Assembly (NCBI RefSeq): GCF_902686445.1
Contig: NC_062219.1
Coordinates: 107,881,160 to 107,945,159 of the forward strand
DNA length: 64,000 nucleotides
Source of the DNA: Sciurus carolinensis
Taxonomy: Eukaryota > Chordata > Mammalia > Rodentia > Sciuridae
Reading direction: 5' to 3'
The position numbers and the translations under genes are program-made. The notes under the pieces were generated by a model. The model was not told the origin of the DNA, made no database searches, and saw only the letters and a list, made by a program, of their open reading frames with translations. The stretch's first letter is position 1. Each line of letters opens with the position of its first letter. This document shows positions 12,258 through 22,394 of this stretch, in pieces.

Positions 12258-12378
12258 ATCATTCCCCGGTGTCCCTGTTTTCCCTCCCCTCACCCCTCCA
12301 AGATTCCCTTCCTCTATTTTACTGGTTTCCCTGATATTTTTGTGAGATCTGATTTATATTCCTTCTTTCTCCTGAATT
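12258..12378 (-). repeat. L1 3' UTR fragment, inverted relative to 11,296-11,445
   Basis: The reverse complement aligns closely with the purine-rich 3' UTR at 11,296-11,445: ggggaatgat, ctattttact and gtgagatctgattta appear in the mirrored order. It contains one copy of the 19-bp unit that is triplicated in the other arm. Confidence 0.75.
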
Positions 12379-12514
12379 TCCTGAAATTCTCCCTGTGGAT
12401 TAAGAACTCAAAGGAAATTTTGAGGAGACGAGCACTGCAAAATCAAGAACTTGAGGTTCAATTACATATACCTTTTAAAACCTAGATTTAGCTTATGGCT
12501 CACATCCACATCTA

Positions 12515-12740
12515 TTTGGTAAATATTTATTCAGCACCTACTATGAGTCAGACACTTACAGAATATATCAGTGAATATCACACAAATCCTCAGTCAGGGA
12601 ACTTCTATACACAAGAAATAATTTATCCACAATTATGAAGAAGCAAGTCTCAGTAAAACTACTCACATTCTTCAAAGTGTTTCTGCTGGTAAGTAGCTGA
12701 GCCTGGGTTCAAACCCATAATCAAAGACTGTTTCTTTCAC
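12515..12740 (-). repeat. MIR SINE, antisense
   Basis: Landmarks in antisense MIR order: aatatttattcagcacctac, gagtcagacac, then gctgagcctgggttcaaacc. It is ancient and diverged. Confidence 0.65.
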
Positions 12741-13098
12741 AAAGCTAAGAAACAAGCAGAATTGAGTCTGTGTATCTGAACTGAATGCACGAAACAAAAA
12801 TACACACCAGTAATTTATACGTAGTTAAGAGTCTTCCTGTTACACTATAGGGCTGAATCATTTGCTTTCAAACAAATTGTTTCTAAAATTATTTCTAAGT
12901 ATTGTTCATATACCATTGCAGGAAATAAAACCTTTTATGTCTTAAGATAAAATAGCTTATGGAATATTTGGTAGAAATCCTCTTAATGGGGATTGTCTTT
13001 ACTATAAAGACATTTCAGTCTTGCCTTTTCTTTCTCTCAGAGGACAGTCTTTCAGGATACTATACTGAAAGATGCCACAAGAGAATTAAATAACTCTT

Positions 13099-13117
13099 AA
13101 AGAAACTGACATTTTTA
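13099..13117. repeat. Target-site duplication of L1 copy 1, 5' side
   Basis: aaagaaactgacattttta is repeated without mismatch at 19,810-19,828 on the far side of the poly-A tail. A perfect 19-bp match argues for recent insertion. Confidence 0.97.
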
Positions 13118-14684
13118 GGGTTTTCAAGATGGCAGACTAGAGGGTGGCTGCATTTCATGTTGCTCCAGGATGCAGGATTCAAAAGAGGAGATAGTGAGAG
13201 ATTTGGGACCAACTCAAAGCCGCTGGGTGATTCTCTCCCCTTGGGGAGGCGTCCCAGATGGGGCGGTAGCCCCGGAACACAGGGAACTTTGTGAAGTAGA
13301 GTTGCTCGGCGAGACGCCCCTCCCCGCACTGGAGCAGTAAACACGGACAACTGGGAACATCGTAGAGGAGGCAGCTCAGCACAGCACTTGGACTCGGAGC
13401 AAATACTGGGGCTCCGGGCGGCTGCCTGAGGAGGAGCAGCATGGCGAGCTATTTGGACTCAGAGAAATCGCTTCTGAACACCGGGGGGTTGCCCGGAGGA
13501 AGAGGAGAAGCGCGGCAGGTTGCTTGGTCTAGGAGTGACTGCATCAGAGTCACAGGCGGTTGCCAGAGGAGGAGCTGCATGGTGAGCTGTTTGGACTCGG
13601 AACGACCACTTCTGAACACCAGGGGGGCTGCCCGGAGGAAGAGGAGAAGCACAGCGGGTCGCTTGGTCTAGAAGTGACTGCATCAGAGTCACAGGCGGTT
13701 GCCAGAGTAGGAGGTGAGTGGTGAGTTGTTTGGACTCAAAGAGACCGCTCCTGAACACCGGTGGCCTGCCTGGAGAAGGAGCTCGGTAGGTCACTTGGTC
13801 TCCCAGCAACCGCTCCTGAACACCCTGGGGGCTACCCCGAGGAGGAGGAGGAACAGGGTGGGTCACTTGGACTAGGAGTGACTGCCTAGGGCTACGGGTG
13901 GTTGGTGGGAGAAGGAGACGTGAAATGAGTTGCTTGAACTCCTAGTGACTACGTCAGAAACCGGGCGGCTGTCCGGAGGAGGGGGTGTGTGGTGGGTCTC
14001 TGGGTCTCTGAGCTATTGTACGGAGCTCCAGGTGGCGGCTCAGAGGAGGGGCCGCATAGCCAGGCGATTAGGTGCAGAGCAGGGTCCCAGGACCTAGGCG
14101 GCTTCTTGCTGAAAGAGTCGCACTGAGACACGCCTAGGGGTGGAGCGAATTTTCCAGGACTGCGAGCAGATTCTCTGAGGAGAGGAAGCCTAAGGAGACT
14201 CGTCTGTGAAGGGTGAGGCTCCCAGGCCCAGGAGGTAGGTCCGGGCCCCTGGGAACGTTGCAGAGGAAGACAGCACAGCCCAGGCGGTAGTTGTAGATTG
14301 AGGGGAACCTCTAGGAGGGGAACTGACCAGTGAGACCTTCCCACCGGGTGAGTCTTCCCCGCCGGGTGAGGTTTTCCCACAAGGTCGGTAAAACCAGAGA
14401 CACAGGAACAAACAGGCCATGCCTCAGCCCGCAGCCTAATTCCCCATTGGATGACCATTGGTCAACAAGTGGAGGCACCTCTGCACACTATCAGGGAATA
14501 TACCCCATCTGAGGGTCACCAACCCTAGAGAGGCAGCTTCCTTGTGGAACACCGCATTATCAACTTCCTCCAAGACTGCAGGCTACTGAAGGATAAGAGG
14601 GGATATACTAGCAATCTTCAGGGACATTATAAGTCAATAGAGGAAATTTGCAATATCTTAATGACCCACTGATTCCTGAACAAT
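13118..14684 (+). promoter_or_regulatory. L1 copy 1 5' UTR / internal promoter region
   Basis: It is GC- and CpG-rich, in sharp contrast to the AT-rich surroundings. The first 20 bases contain caagatggc (13,125-13,133), a YY1-type site; in human L1 a YY1 site at this place fixes the transcription start. The middle is a tandem array (13,370-14,055). Near the end a short repeat built on ccgggtgag occurs at about 14,344 and 14,362. The last 160 bases before ORF1 are alignable to L1 copy 2; the array is not. Promoter activity is inferred, not shown. Confidence 0.8.
13370..14055 (+). repeat. About ten tandem 68-bp units in the L1 5' UTR
   Basis: The landmark cttgg(a/t)ct recurs at 13,387, 13,452, 13,523, 13,590, 13,662, 13,729, 13,794, 13,866, 13,933 and about 14,001, so spacing is 64-72 bases. 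Each unit also carries a gaac/gagt-type middle and a ggcggttgcc or gggctgcccgg-type end with a gaggagg tract. Alternate units are more alike, giving a 138-bp higher-order period at 13,441, 13,579 and 13,718. L1 copy 2 has no such array. Confidence 0.9.
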
Positions 14685-15732
14685 ATGAGAAAACAAGGGA
14701 AGAAAATGCCCCAAACAAATCTAGATGTTACATCAATAAAATCCAACGACAGCATGGCAGAAGAAATGACAGAAAGGGAGTTCAGAATGTACATAATTAA
14801 AATGATTAGGGAAGCAAATGATGAGATGAAAGAGCAAATGCAGGCATTGAATGATGAGATGAAAAAGCAAATGCAGGCATTGAATGATAGCACCAATCGA
14901 CAGTTAAAAGAGCAAATACAGGAAGCAAAAGATCATTTCAATAAAGAGTTAGAGATATTGAAAAAAAAAACAATCAGAAATCCTTGAAATGAAGGAAACA
15001 ATAAACCAAATTAACAACTCCATAGAAAGCACAATCAATAGGATAGAACACCTGGAAGACAGAATCTCAGATATTGAAGAAAAAATATTTAACCTTGAAA
15101 ACAAAGTTGAACAAACAGAGAAGATGGGAAGAAATCATGAACAGAATCTCCAAGAACTATGGGATATCATGAAAAGGCCAAATTTGAGAATTATTGGGAT
15201 TGAGGAAGGCTTAGAGAAACAAACCAAAGGAATGAACAATCTATTCAATGAAATAATATCAGAAAATTTCCCAAATCTGAAGAATGCAGTGGAAAATCAA
15301 GTTCAAGAGGCTTATATGACTCCAAATACACAAAATTACAACAGACCCACACCAAGGCACATTATAATGAAAATACTGAACATACAAAATAAAGACAGAA
15401 TTTTAAAGGCTGTGAGAGAAAAGAACCAAATTGCATTCAGGGGGGAACCAATACGGATATCAGCAGATTTTTCAATCTAGACCCTAAAAGCTAGAAGGAC
15501 CTGGAACAACATTTTTCAAGCTCTGAAAGAAAATGGATGCCAACCAAGAATCTTATACCCAGCAAAACTTACCTTCAAAGTTGACAATGAAATAAAATCA
15601 TTCCATGATAAACAAAAGCTAAAAGAATATACAAAAAGAAAGCCAGCATTACAGAACATTCTCAGCAAAATATTCCATGAGGAAGAGATAAAAAACAAAG
15701 AAGCAAATCAGCAAAGGGAGGATTTATCCTAA
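14685..15732 (+). pseudogene. L1 ORF1 (RNA-binding coiled-coil protein), broken
   Basis: ORF1 protein binds L1 RNA as a trimer and acts as a nucleic-acid chaperone in the cytoplasmic particle. The first part (14,685-14,987, 100 aa) opens MRKQGKKM and becomes a charged coiled coil rich in E, K and Q. A net 2-base loss in the A-run near 14,960 shifts the frame. The second part restarts at 14,989, runs through coiled coil (NRIEHLEDR) into the RRM-like and C-terminal domains (LRIIGIEEG, KILNIQNKDRILKAVREK) and meets a TAG at 15,478 where copy 2 has a CAG codon. The reading continues in the same frame to TAA at 15,730 (RKPALQNILSKIFHEEE), so the family length would be about 349 residues. The start is the only ATG placed like that of copy 2. 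Confidence 0.95.
14820..14885 (+). repeat. 33-bp tandem duplication in the ORF1 coiled coil
   Basis: Two successive 33-base units, 14,820-14,852 and 14,853-14,885, differ by one base and each encode an 11-residue block (EMK-QMQALND). Copy 2 carries the same doublet in diverged form near 34,363-34,428. Eleven residues is close to a hendecad, so the doublet would lengthen the coil without breaking its register. Confidence 0.9.
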
Positions 15733-15800
15733 AGGAACTGTCAAATAAAGGAGGAACCAAGGTGTGTCAAAAAAATAAATAAAAAAATAAAATTTACAAA

Positions 15801-18800
15801 ATGAACCAAATGACCGGGAATACAAATCATATCTCAATAATAACCCTGAATGTTAATGGCCTGAATTCATCAATCAAAAGACATAGACTGGCAGATTGGA
15901 TTAAAAAGAAAGATCCAACAATATGTTGCCTGCAAGAGACTCACCTCATAGAACGAGATATCCATAGACTAAAGGTGAAAGGATGGGGAAAAACATACCA
16001 TGCACATGGACTCAGCAAAAAAGCTGGAGTATCCATCCTCATTTCAGATAATGTGGACTTCAAGCCAAAGTTAGTCAGAAGGGATAAAGAAGGACATTTC
16101 ATACTGCTTAAGGGAAGCATAAATCAGCAAGATATAACAATCATAAACATCTATGCCCCAAACAGTGGCTCATCCATGTATATCAAACAAATCCTTCTCA
16201 ATTTTAGAAACCAAATAGACCATAACACAATAATACTAAGTGATTTTAACATGCCTCTCTCACCACAGGACAGATCTTCCAAACAAAAATTGAACAAAGA
16301 AACCATAGATCTCAATAACACAATCAATAATTTAGACTTAACAGACATTTATAGAATATACCATCCAACCAAGAGCGAATACACTTTCTTCTCAGCAGCA
16401 CATGAATCCTTCTCTAAAATAGACCATATATTATGCCACAAAGCTAATGTTAGCAAATACAAGAAGATAGAGACATTACCTTGTATTCTATCAGATCATA
16501 ATGGATTGAAGTTAGAAATAAATGAAAGAGTAAAAAACAGAAACTACTCCAACACCTGGAGATTAAACAATATGCTATTATATGATGAATGGATAACAGA
16601 AGATATTAGGAAGGAAATTAAAAAATTCTTAGAGGTAAATGAGAACAAAGAAACATCATATCAAAATCTCTGGGACACTATGAAAGCAGTACTTAGAGGA
16701 AAATTTATTTCATGGAGCGCATTTAATAAAAGAAGTAAAACTCCACAAATAAACGACCTAACACTACAGCTCAAAGCCCTAGAAAAAGAAGAACAGACCA
16801 ACACCAAAAGTAGTAGAAGACAGGAAATAGTTAAACTCAGAGCTGAAATCAATGAAATTGAAACAAAAGAAACAATACAAAAAATTGAAAAAATAAATAG
16901 TTGGTTCTTTGAAAAAATAAACAAAATTGATAAACCTTTAGCCACAATAACAAAGAGAAGACGAGAGAAAACCCAAATCACTAAAATTTGGAATGAACAA
17001 GGAAATATCACAACAGACACGACTGAAATACAAAACATAATTAGAAACTATTTTGAAAATCTATACTCCAACAAAATAGAAAATTTCGAAGACATCAATA
17101 GGTTTCTAGAGACATATGAAATGGCTAAACCGAACGAGGAGGACATACACAATTTAAATAGACCAATTTCAAGTAATGAAATAGATGAAGTCATCAAAAG
17201 TCTACCAACAAAGAAAAGTCCAGGACCAGATGGGTTTTCAGCTGAGTTCTACAAAACCTTTAAAGAAGAGCTCATTCCAATACTTCTCAAAGTATTCCAT
17301 AAAATAGAAGAGGAGGGAACCCTCCCAAACTCATTCTATGAAGCCAATATCACCCTGATACCTAAACCAGACAGAGACACATCGAGGAAAGAAAATTTCA
17401 GACCAATATCCTTAATGAACATCGACGCAAAAATTCTAAACAAAATTTTAGCAAATCGCATACAAAAACATATTAAAAAGATAGTGCACCATGATCAAGT
17501 GTGTTTCATCCCAGGGATGCAAGGTTGGTTCAACATCAGGAAATCAATAAATGTAATTCACCATATCAATAGACTTAGAGTCAAGAATCACATGATTATT
17601 TCGATAGATGCAGAAAAAGCATTTGATAAAATACAGCACCCCTTCATGCTCAAAACACTAGAAAAAATAGGGATAGTGGGAACATTCCTTAACATTGTAA
17701 AGGCCATCTATGCTAAGCCCATGACTAATATCATTCTAAATGGTGAAAAACTGAAAGCATTCCCCCTTAAAACTGGAACAAGGCAGGGATGCCCTCTTTC
17801 ACCACTTCTTTTCAATATTGTTCTTGAAACTCTAGCCAGAGCAATTAGACCAAAGAAATTAAAGGGATACGAATAGGAAAAGAAGAACTCAAACTATTCC
17901 TATTTGCTGATGATATGGTTATATACTTAGAGGAACCAGGAAATTCCACCAGAAAACTTTTAGATCTCATAAGTGAATTCAGTAATGTAGTGGGATATAA
18001 GATCAATGCACATAAATCTAAGGCATTTTTATACATAAGTGATGAATCTTCAGAAAGAGAAATTAGGAAAACTACCCCATTCACAATAGCATCGAAAAAA
18101 ATAAAATACTTGGGAATCAATCTGAGAAAAGAGGTGAAAGACCTCTACAGTGAGAACTACAGAACACTAAAGAAAGAAATTAAAGAAAACCTCAGAAGAT
18201 GGAAAGATCTCCCATGTTCTTGGATAGGAAGAATTAATATTGTCAAAATGGCCATACTACCAATAGTGCTTTACAGATTCAATGAAATTCCAATTAAAAT
18301 CCCAATGATGTACCTCAGTAGAAAGAGTGAAGCAGGGGGTATCGCAATACCAGATCTTCAACTCTACTACAAAGCAATAGTAACAAAAACGGCATGGTAT
18401 TGGTACCAAAATAGAAAGATGGATCAATGGTACAGAATAGAGGACACAGACACAAACCCAAATAAATACAATTTTCTCATACTAGACAAAGGTTCCAAAA
18501 ATATGCAATGGAGAAAAGATAGCCTCTTCAACAAATGGTGCTGGGAGAATTGGAAATCCATATGCAACAGAATGAAACTAAACCCATATTTCTCACCATG
18601 CACAAAACTAAACTCAAAATGGATTATGGACCTCGGAATCAGACCAGAGACCGTACATCTTATAGAAGAAAAAGTAGGTCCAGAGCTTCAACATGTCAGC
18701 TTAGGACCAGACTTCCTCAACAGGACTCCCATAGCACAAGAAATAAAAGCAAGAATCAATAACTGGGATAGATTCAAACTAAAAAGCTTTCTCTCAGCAA

Positions 18801-19558
18801 AGGAAACTATCAGCAATGTGAAGAAAGAGCCTACAGAGTGGGAGAAAATCTTTGCCAATCATACTTCAGATAGAGCACTAATCTCCAGAATCTATAAAGA
18901 ACTCAAAAAACTCTACACCAAGAATGCAAATAATCCAATCGACAAATGGGCTAAGGAAATGAATAGACACTTCACAGAAGAAGATATACAAGCAATCAAC
19001 AAACATATGGAAAAATGTTCAACATCTCTAGTAATAAGAGAAATGCAAATCAAAACCACCCTAAGATTCCATTTCACCCCAATTAGAATGGCGATTATCA
19101 AGAATACAAGCAACAACAGGTGTTGGCGAGGATGTGGGGAGAAAGGTACACTCTTACATTGCTGGTGGGGCTGCAAATTAATACAGCCACTCTGGAAAGC
19201 AGTGTGGAGATTCCTCAGAAAACTTGGAATGGAACCACCATTTCACCCAGCTATCCTTCTCCTTGGCCTATACCCAAAGGACTTAAAATCAGCATATTAC
19301 AGAGATACAGCCACATCAATATTCATAGCTGCTCTGTTCACAATAGCCAGATTTTGGAACCAACCTAGATGTCCTTCAATTGATGAATGGATAAAGAAAC
19401 TGTGGTATATATATACAATGGAATATTACTCCGCCATAAAGAATGATAAAATTATGTCATTTGCAGGCAAATGGATGAAATTGGAGAATATCATGCTAAG
19501 TGAGATAAGCCAATCTCAAAAAACCAAAGGACAAATGATATCGCTAATAAGTGGATGA
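15801..19558 (+). pseudogene. L1 ORF2 (endonuclease/reverse transcriptase), frameshifted
   Basis: ORF2 nicks target DNA and reverse-transcribes L1 RNA from the nick. The first frame (15,801-17,876, 691 aa) holds the APE-type endonuclease: N17/N19, E46 (QETH), D148 and N150 (SDFN; most L1s have GDFN), D208 (KIDHI) and D232-H233 (SDHN). The reverse transcriptase follows, with KSPGPDGF and D603 ([10 protein letters not shown]). Compared with copy 2, four bases are missing near 17,849, and the frame stops at 17,874. The second frame contains the FADD catalytic pair at 17,903-17,914 and stays open to TGA at 19,556. It carries a 72-base in-frame deletion near 18,315, then the C-terminal cysteine motif C-x3-C-x7-H-x4-C (about 19,123-19,170). 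Both catalytic halves are preserved but sit in different frames. Confidence 0.97.
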
Positions 19559-19580
19559 TGACACATAATGGGGGGTGGGA

Positions 19581-19613
19581 GGGTTAGTGTTAGGGTTAGA
19601 GTTAGGGTTAGGG
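19581..19613 (+). repeat. TTAGGG-like tract in L1 3' UTR, copy 1
   Basis: Five TTAGGG-like units, the clearest being gttagggttaggg at the end, some with one substitution (ttagtg, ttagag). The same tract occurs at the same place in copies 2 and 3. Confidence 0.95.
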
Positions 19614-19791
19614 AGGGGGGCAAAAATGGAGGAAGGAAGGACTGTATAGAGGGGTGGGAGGGGTGGGGGGGAAGGGAAAAAATAACAGAATGAATCAAAC
19701 AGCATTACCCTATGTAAATTTATGATTACACAAATGGTATGCCTTTACGCCATGTACAAACAGAGAAACAACATGTATCCCATTTGTTTAC

Positions 19792-19797
19792 AATAAA
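19792..19797 (+). terminator. AATAAA polyadenylation signal of L1 copy 1
   Basis: Exact AATAAA just before the A-rich tail and target duplication. Confidence 0.85.
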
Positions 19798-19809
19798 ATA
19801 AAAAAAAGA

Positions 19810-19828
19810 AAAGAAACTGACATTTTTA
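19810..19828. repeat. Target-site duplication of L1 copy 1, 3' side
   Basis: Perfect 19-base copy of 13,099-13,117. Confidence 0.97.
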
Positions 19829-20408
19829 AAGACTATCTTAAAATTCTGAAATAAAAATATGTTTTCCTTTTCATCCAGTCAATTCAAAACAAATGAGCAA
19901 GAATTTAGTTCATTGCATCCTTCAATGCATCTTACTTTTAGTTACTTTTTGGGAATTCATAATCTAATCTGAAATCTCTTGGCTATGTTGGGCGAGACAT
20001 TCCATTTGACCCTTCTATCCTTCACCCCAGGAGAGGATGTCAATAATTACCTGAAGCCAGCTCCACAGAGTTCTGTGCACTCCAACATGGGGAAGACAGT
20101 GCAGGTAAGAATTCCTGAAATCATCCCTAGACATTGCTAAAAGAGTGGAGGTGGACTCCAATGGGTCCACAGTTAGGAAAATAGAAGGTCTCAAAACCCA
20201 GGAATGAGACAGGTACAGTGGAATGGGGACCACTGACTCAAGGGGACCTGTTACATCAGGACAGTTCCCAGGCAAGTAAAACCGTGGGCATACTGAGAGA
20301 ATGACAGAAGCTGAGGAGAGAAAGGAAGGCAGTGATCAGGCTACAAAGGATCTCAAGTGTTAAGTAAAAATAGTTGATTTTTTTGCTAACAGCTTTGAGG
20401 GTTATTGA
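19829..20408. other. Intergenic DNA, nothing recognised
   Basis: The original host sequence resumes after L1 copy 1. No gene or repeat seen. Confidence 0.4.
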
Positions 20409-20686
20409 GGCTGAATGTTCTCTCTGATAAGTGGATGATGGTACATAACAGGGGGCCAGGGAGGGGGTAAGAGAAGAATAGAGGAAGGATGGATTGTGTA
20501 GAGGGAAATGAGGGGTGGGGAGGGGTCGGAGGGAAGGAAAGATAATGGAATGAGACAAATATCATTACCTTATGTACATGTATGATTACACACAGTGTGA
20601 CTCTACTTTATGTACAACCAGAGAAATGAAATGTGTACCCTATTTGTGTACAATGAATAAAAAAATAATAAAAAAAGAAAACTTTA
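20409..20686 (+). repeat. L1 3' UTR fragment, sense
   Basis: It starts at the ORF2 end equivalent (ctctgataagtggatgatgg), followed by a G-rich 3' UTR and the tail acaaccagagaaatgaaatg. It is related to the young copies but has no TTAGGG-like tract, so it comes from an older relative. Confidence 0.85.
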
Positions 20687-20687
20687 A

Positions 20688-20689
<2 letters not shown>

Positions 20690-20723
<34 letters not shown>
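20690..20723. repeat. (CA)n microsatellite
   Basis: Seventeen CA units, starting just after the A-rich tail of the L1 fragment; A-tails often seed such repeats. Confidence 0.95.
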
Positions 20724-20727
<4 letters not shown>

Positions 20728-21009
20728 TATTAAAGTCTCAGTTGAAATTTGATGTATTGCCTAAATGTGTCAGTCCTTGTGACCTCTTTAATCTTGTGAT
20801 CTTGGGACTGTGTATGTGAGAGAAAGACAGTCAGAGCACATGTGTATATTGATATGCATCTAGCACACATCCTGCCTTATATTGTCATCTTACTAACTGA
20901 CCTCCCCCACCTCGCCCCCTCTCATTTTCTCAGTGTGCACACTGATAAAGCAAGCTGTTGTGCTGAAGAGGCCTGTGTGGAAGGGAACTGAGATCAGCTT
21001 TAATTCATT
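20724..21009. other. Intergenic DNA, nothing recognised
   Basis: No feature seen. Confidence 0.4.
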
Positions 21010-21230
21010 ATTTCCCAGCTAAGAACTAAACTGCACTCCTCAGCTCAATCCATAAGGAACTGAATTCTTCGGAACCATGTGAAGAGTCTTCAAATGGGAC
21101 CTCAGCCCTAGCCAACACCTTGATTGCAACCCTGTGAGAGAACCTGAAGTGGAGGACCCAGCAAAGCCATGCCTGGGCTCCTGACCCATAGAAGCCATGA
21201 GATAAAAAAAATGCTTTAGTTTGGCAAGCT
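21010..21230 (+). repeat. MLT1-class LTR remnant, sense
   Basis: gccaacaccttgattgcaac, cctgtgagagaacc, and a later tgacccatagaagccatgag follow the order of the 3' half of old MLT1-type LTRs. The terminal part is lost. Confidence 0.55.
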
Positions 21231-21924
21231 CATGATCAGGGATGTGTCATGTACTTAATACCCCTGGGCTGGTGCGAGAAGGCAAAATAGAAGTTAGAAC
21301 CTCACTTTAAAGATCAAGCTAAGGAAATAATCCAGAGTCACATAGATTAGTGGTGATTAAAGGTATAAATGCACTGCTTGTATACTTGCATGTCAAGTAG
21401 TAAATGTAGTCTGGAGAAAAAAGCTCAAACTCCCTGTCTTAATAGAAAGTTTTTTCTAGGTGGAGCATTCTGCCCTTGCATACAAATGTCCTCCATTATC
21501 TGTAATTAACAGTGAAGAGATTGCTTGCTGAATGTGATGTCAGTTCCCTAGTACTTAGATCCCATAGACCTTCAGGGAACTCAAATTCAATCAAGGGGAA
21601 GACAAGACAGACAAGCTCCCTTTCTGCCTGACTCTCAAATATTCTCACTTATTTTTTGCTTACTGTTTACTCTGTCCAGTGCTACCTCATTAGACGGATG
21701 TGAATATTACACTATAGAAATAAAAAGTAAAGGCATGTTTTGCCCTCTTCCGAGTTTAAGTTCCCATACACTTCCTCAGAATATAGATAGTGCCCATGGA
21801 CTTAAGGAATAGCACTTCAGCCAAAAACATTTGCCTTGTGGAAATGGTGCTAGGCAACTGAAAATATGTGTCACGTGGAAACAGATTTGCCTTAATTCAA
21901 TGGAAGTGGTTTGTTACAGAATAA
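21231..21924. other. Intergenic DNA, nothing recognised
   Basis: No gene or named repeat seen. Confidence 0.4.
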
Positions 21925-22095
21925 AGAACAAGAATTTAGAAGCTAGAAAACATTTGGATTTGAATCTTGTTTCTACAATGTGCAAGTTTTGTGAATTTTG
22001 TTTCTAAATCTCACTGAATCTGTTTTCTTATGAGTAAAACTGAAATAACAACTACTGCACTGTTGCTTTGATAAGTATATTAAATAATAAATGTA
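21925..22095 (+). repeat. MIR SINE, sense
   Basis: gatttgaatcttgtttctac, then tctcactgaatctgttttct and gagtaaaactgaaataacaa follow the order of the MIR core and tail. Confidence 0.6.
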
Positions 22096-22394
22096 GTGTC
22101 TCAAATGTTCTCTCAAATATCAATCAAATATCTCTTCACTTCTTCTCTGTCCCTTCCACCCACCACATAAAGTCTTAGAGGCAAATACATTTTTTCCCAC
22201 CACATTCTAAAATTGATTGTTTCCTAGAGTGCATTATGCGATACTCTGCTCTCATGAGAAACTGATCTTTTGTGTAGCCCAGTAAGAACCACAAAACAGA
22301 AGCCCTTCAACTTCCTTCTGGAGCTCTGGTCTGAATTCCTCATTTCCCATTGAAGGACAATGTAATCTAATTTTTTAAATTAACAGATAAAATT

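Larger units (their letters stand above)
13118..19809 (+). mobile_element. Full-length young L1, copy 1
   Basis: A complete L1 of about 6.7 kb: GC-rich 5' UTR with tandem units (13,118-14,684), ORF1 (14,685-15,732), a spacer of about 70 bases, ORF2 (15,801-19,558), a G-rich 3' UTR, an AATAAA signal and an A-rich tail. It is bounded by a perfect 19-bp target duplication. ORF1 has a 2-base net deletion and one stop. ORF2 has one 4-base deletion and one 72-base in-frame deletion. These few lesions beside long open frames indicate a recent insertion that is now inactive. Its products would have been cytoplasmic RNA-protein particles that copy L1 RNA into nicked nuclear DNA. Confidence 0.97.
19559..19809 (+). 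other. L1 copy 1 3' UTR and tail
   Basis: A G-rich plus strand with several runs of 4-7 G at 19,570-19,672 makes four-stranded (G-quadruplex) folding possible, as in other mammalian L1 3' UTRs. An AT-rich end with AATAAA at 19,792-19,797 and an A-rich tail of about 12 bases follow. Confidence 0.9.

Noticed and set aside
15801..19558. Reading the long open frames as an active host or viral polymerase gene
   Set aside because: Domain order (APE endonuclease, reverse transcriptase, cysteine motif), upstream ORF1, target duplication and tail identify it as L1 ORF2, and it is frameshifted.
19581..19613. Interstitial telomere or chromosome-fusion scar
   Set aside because: The tract sits at the same place in three separate L1 copies, so it belongs to the L1 3' UTR.
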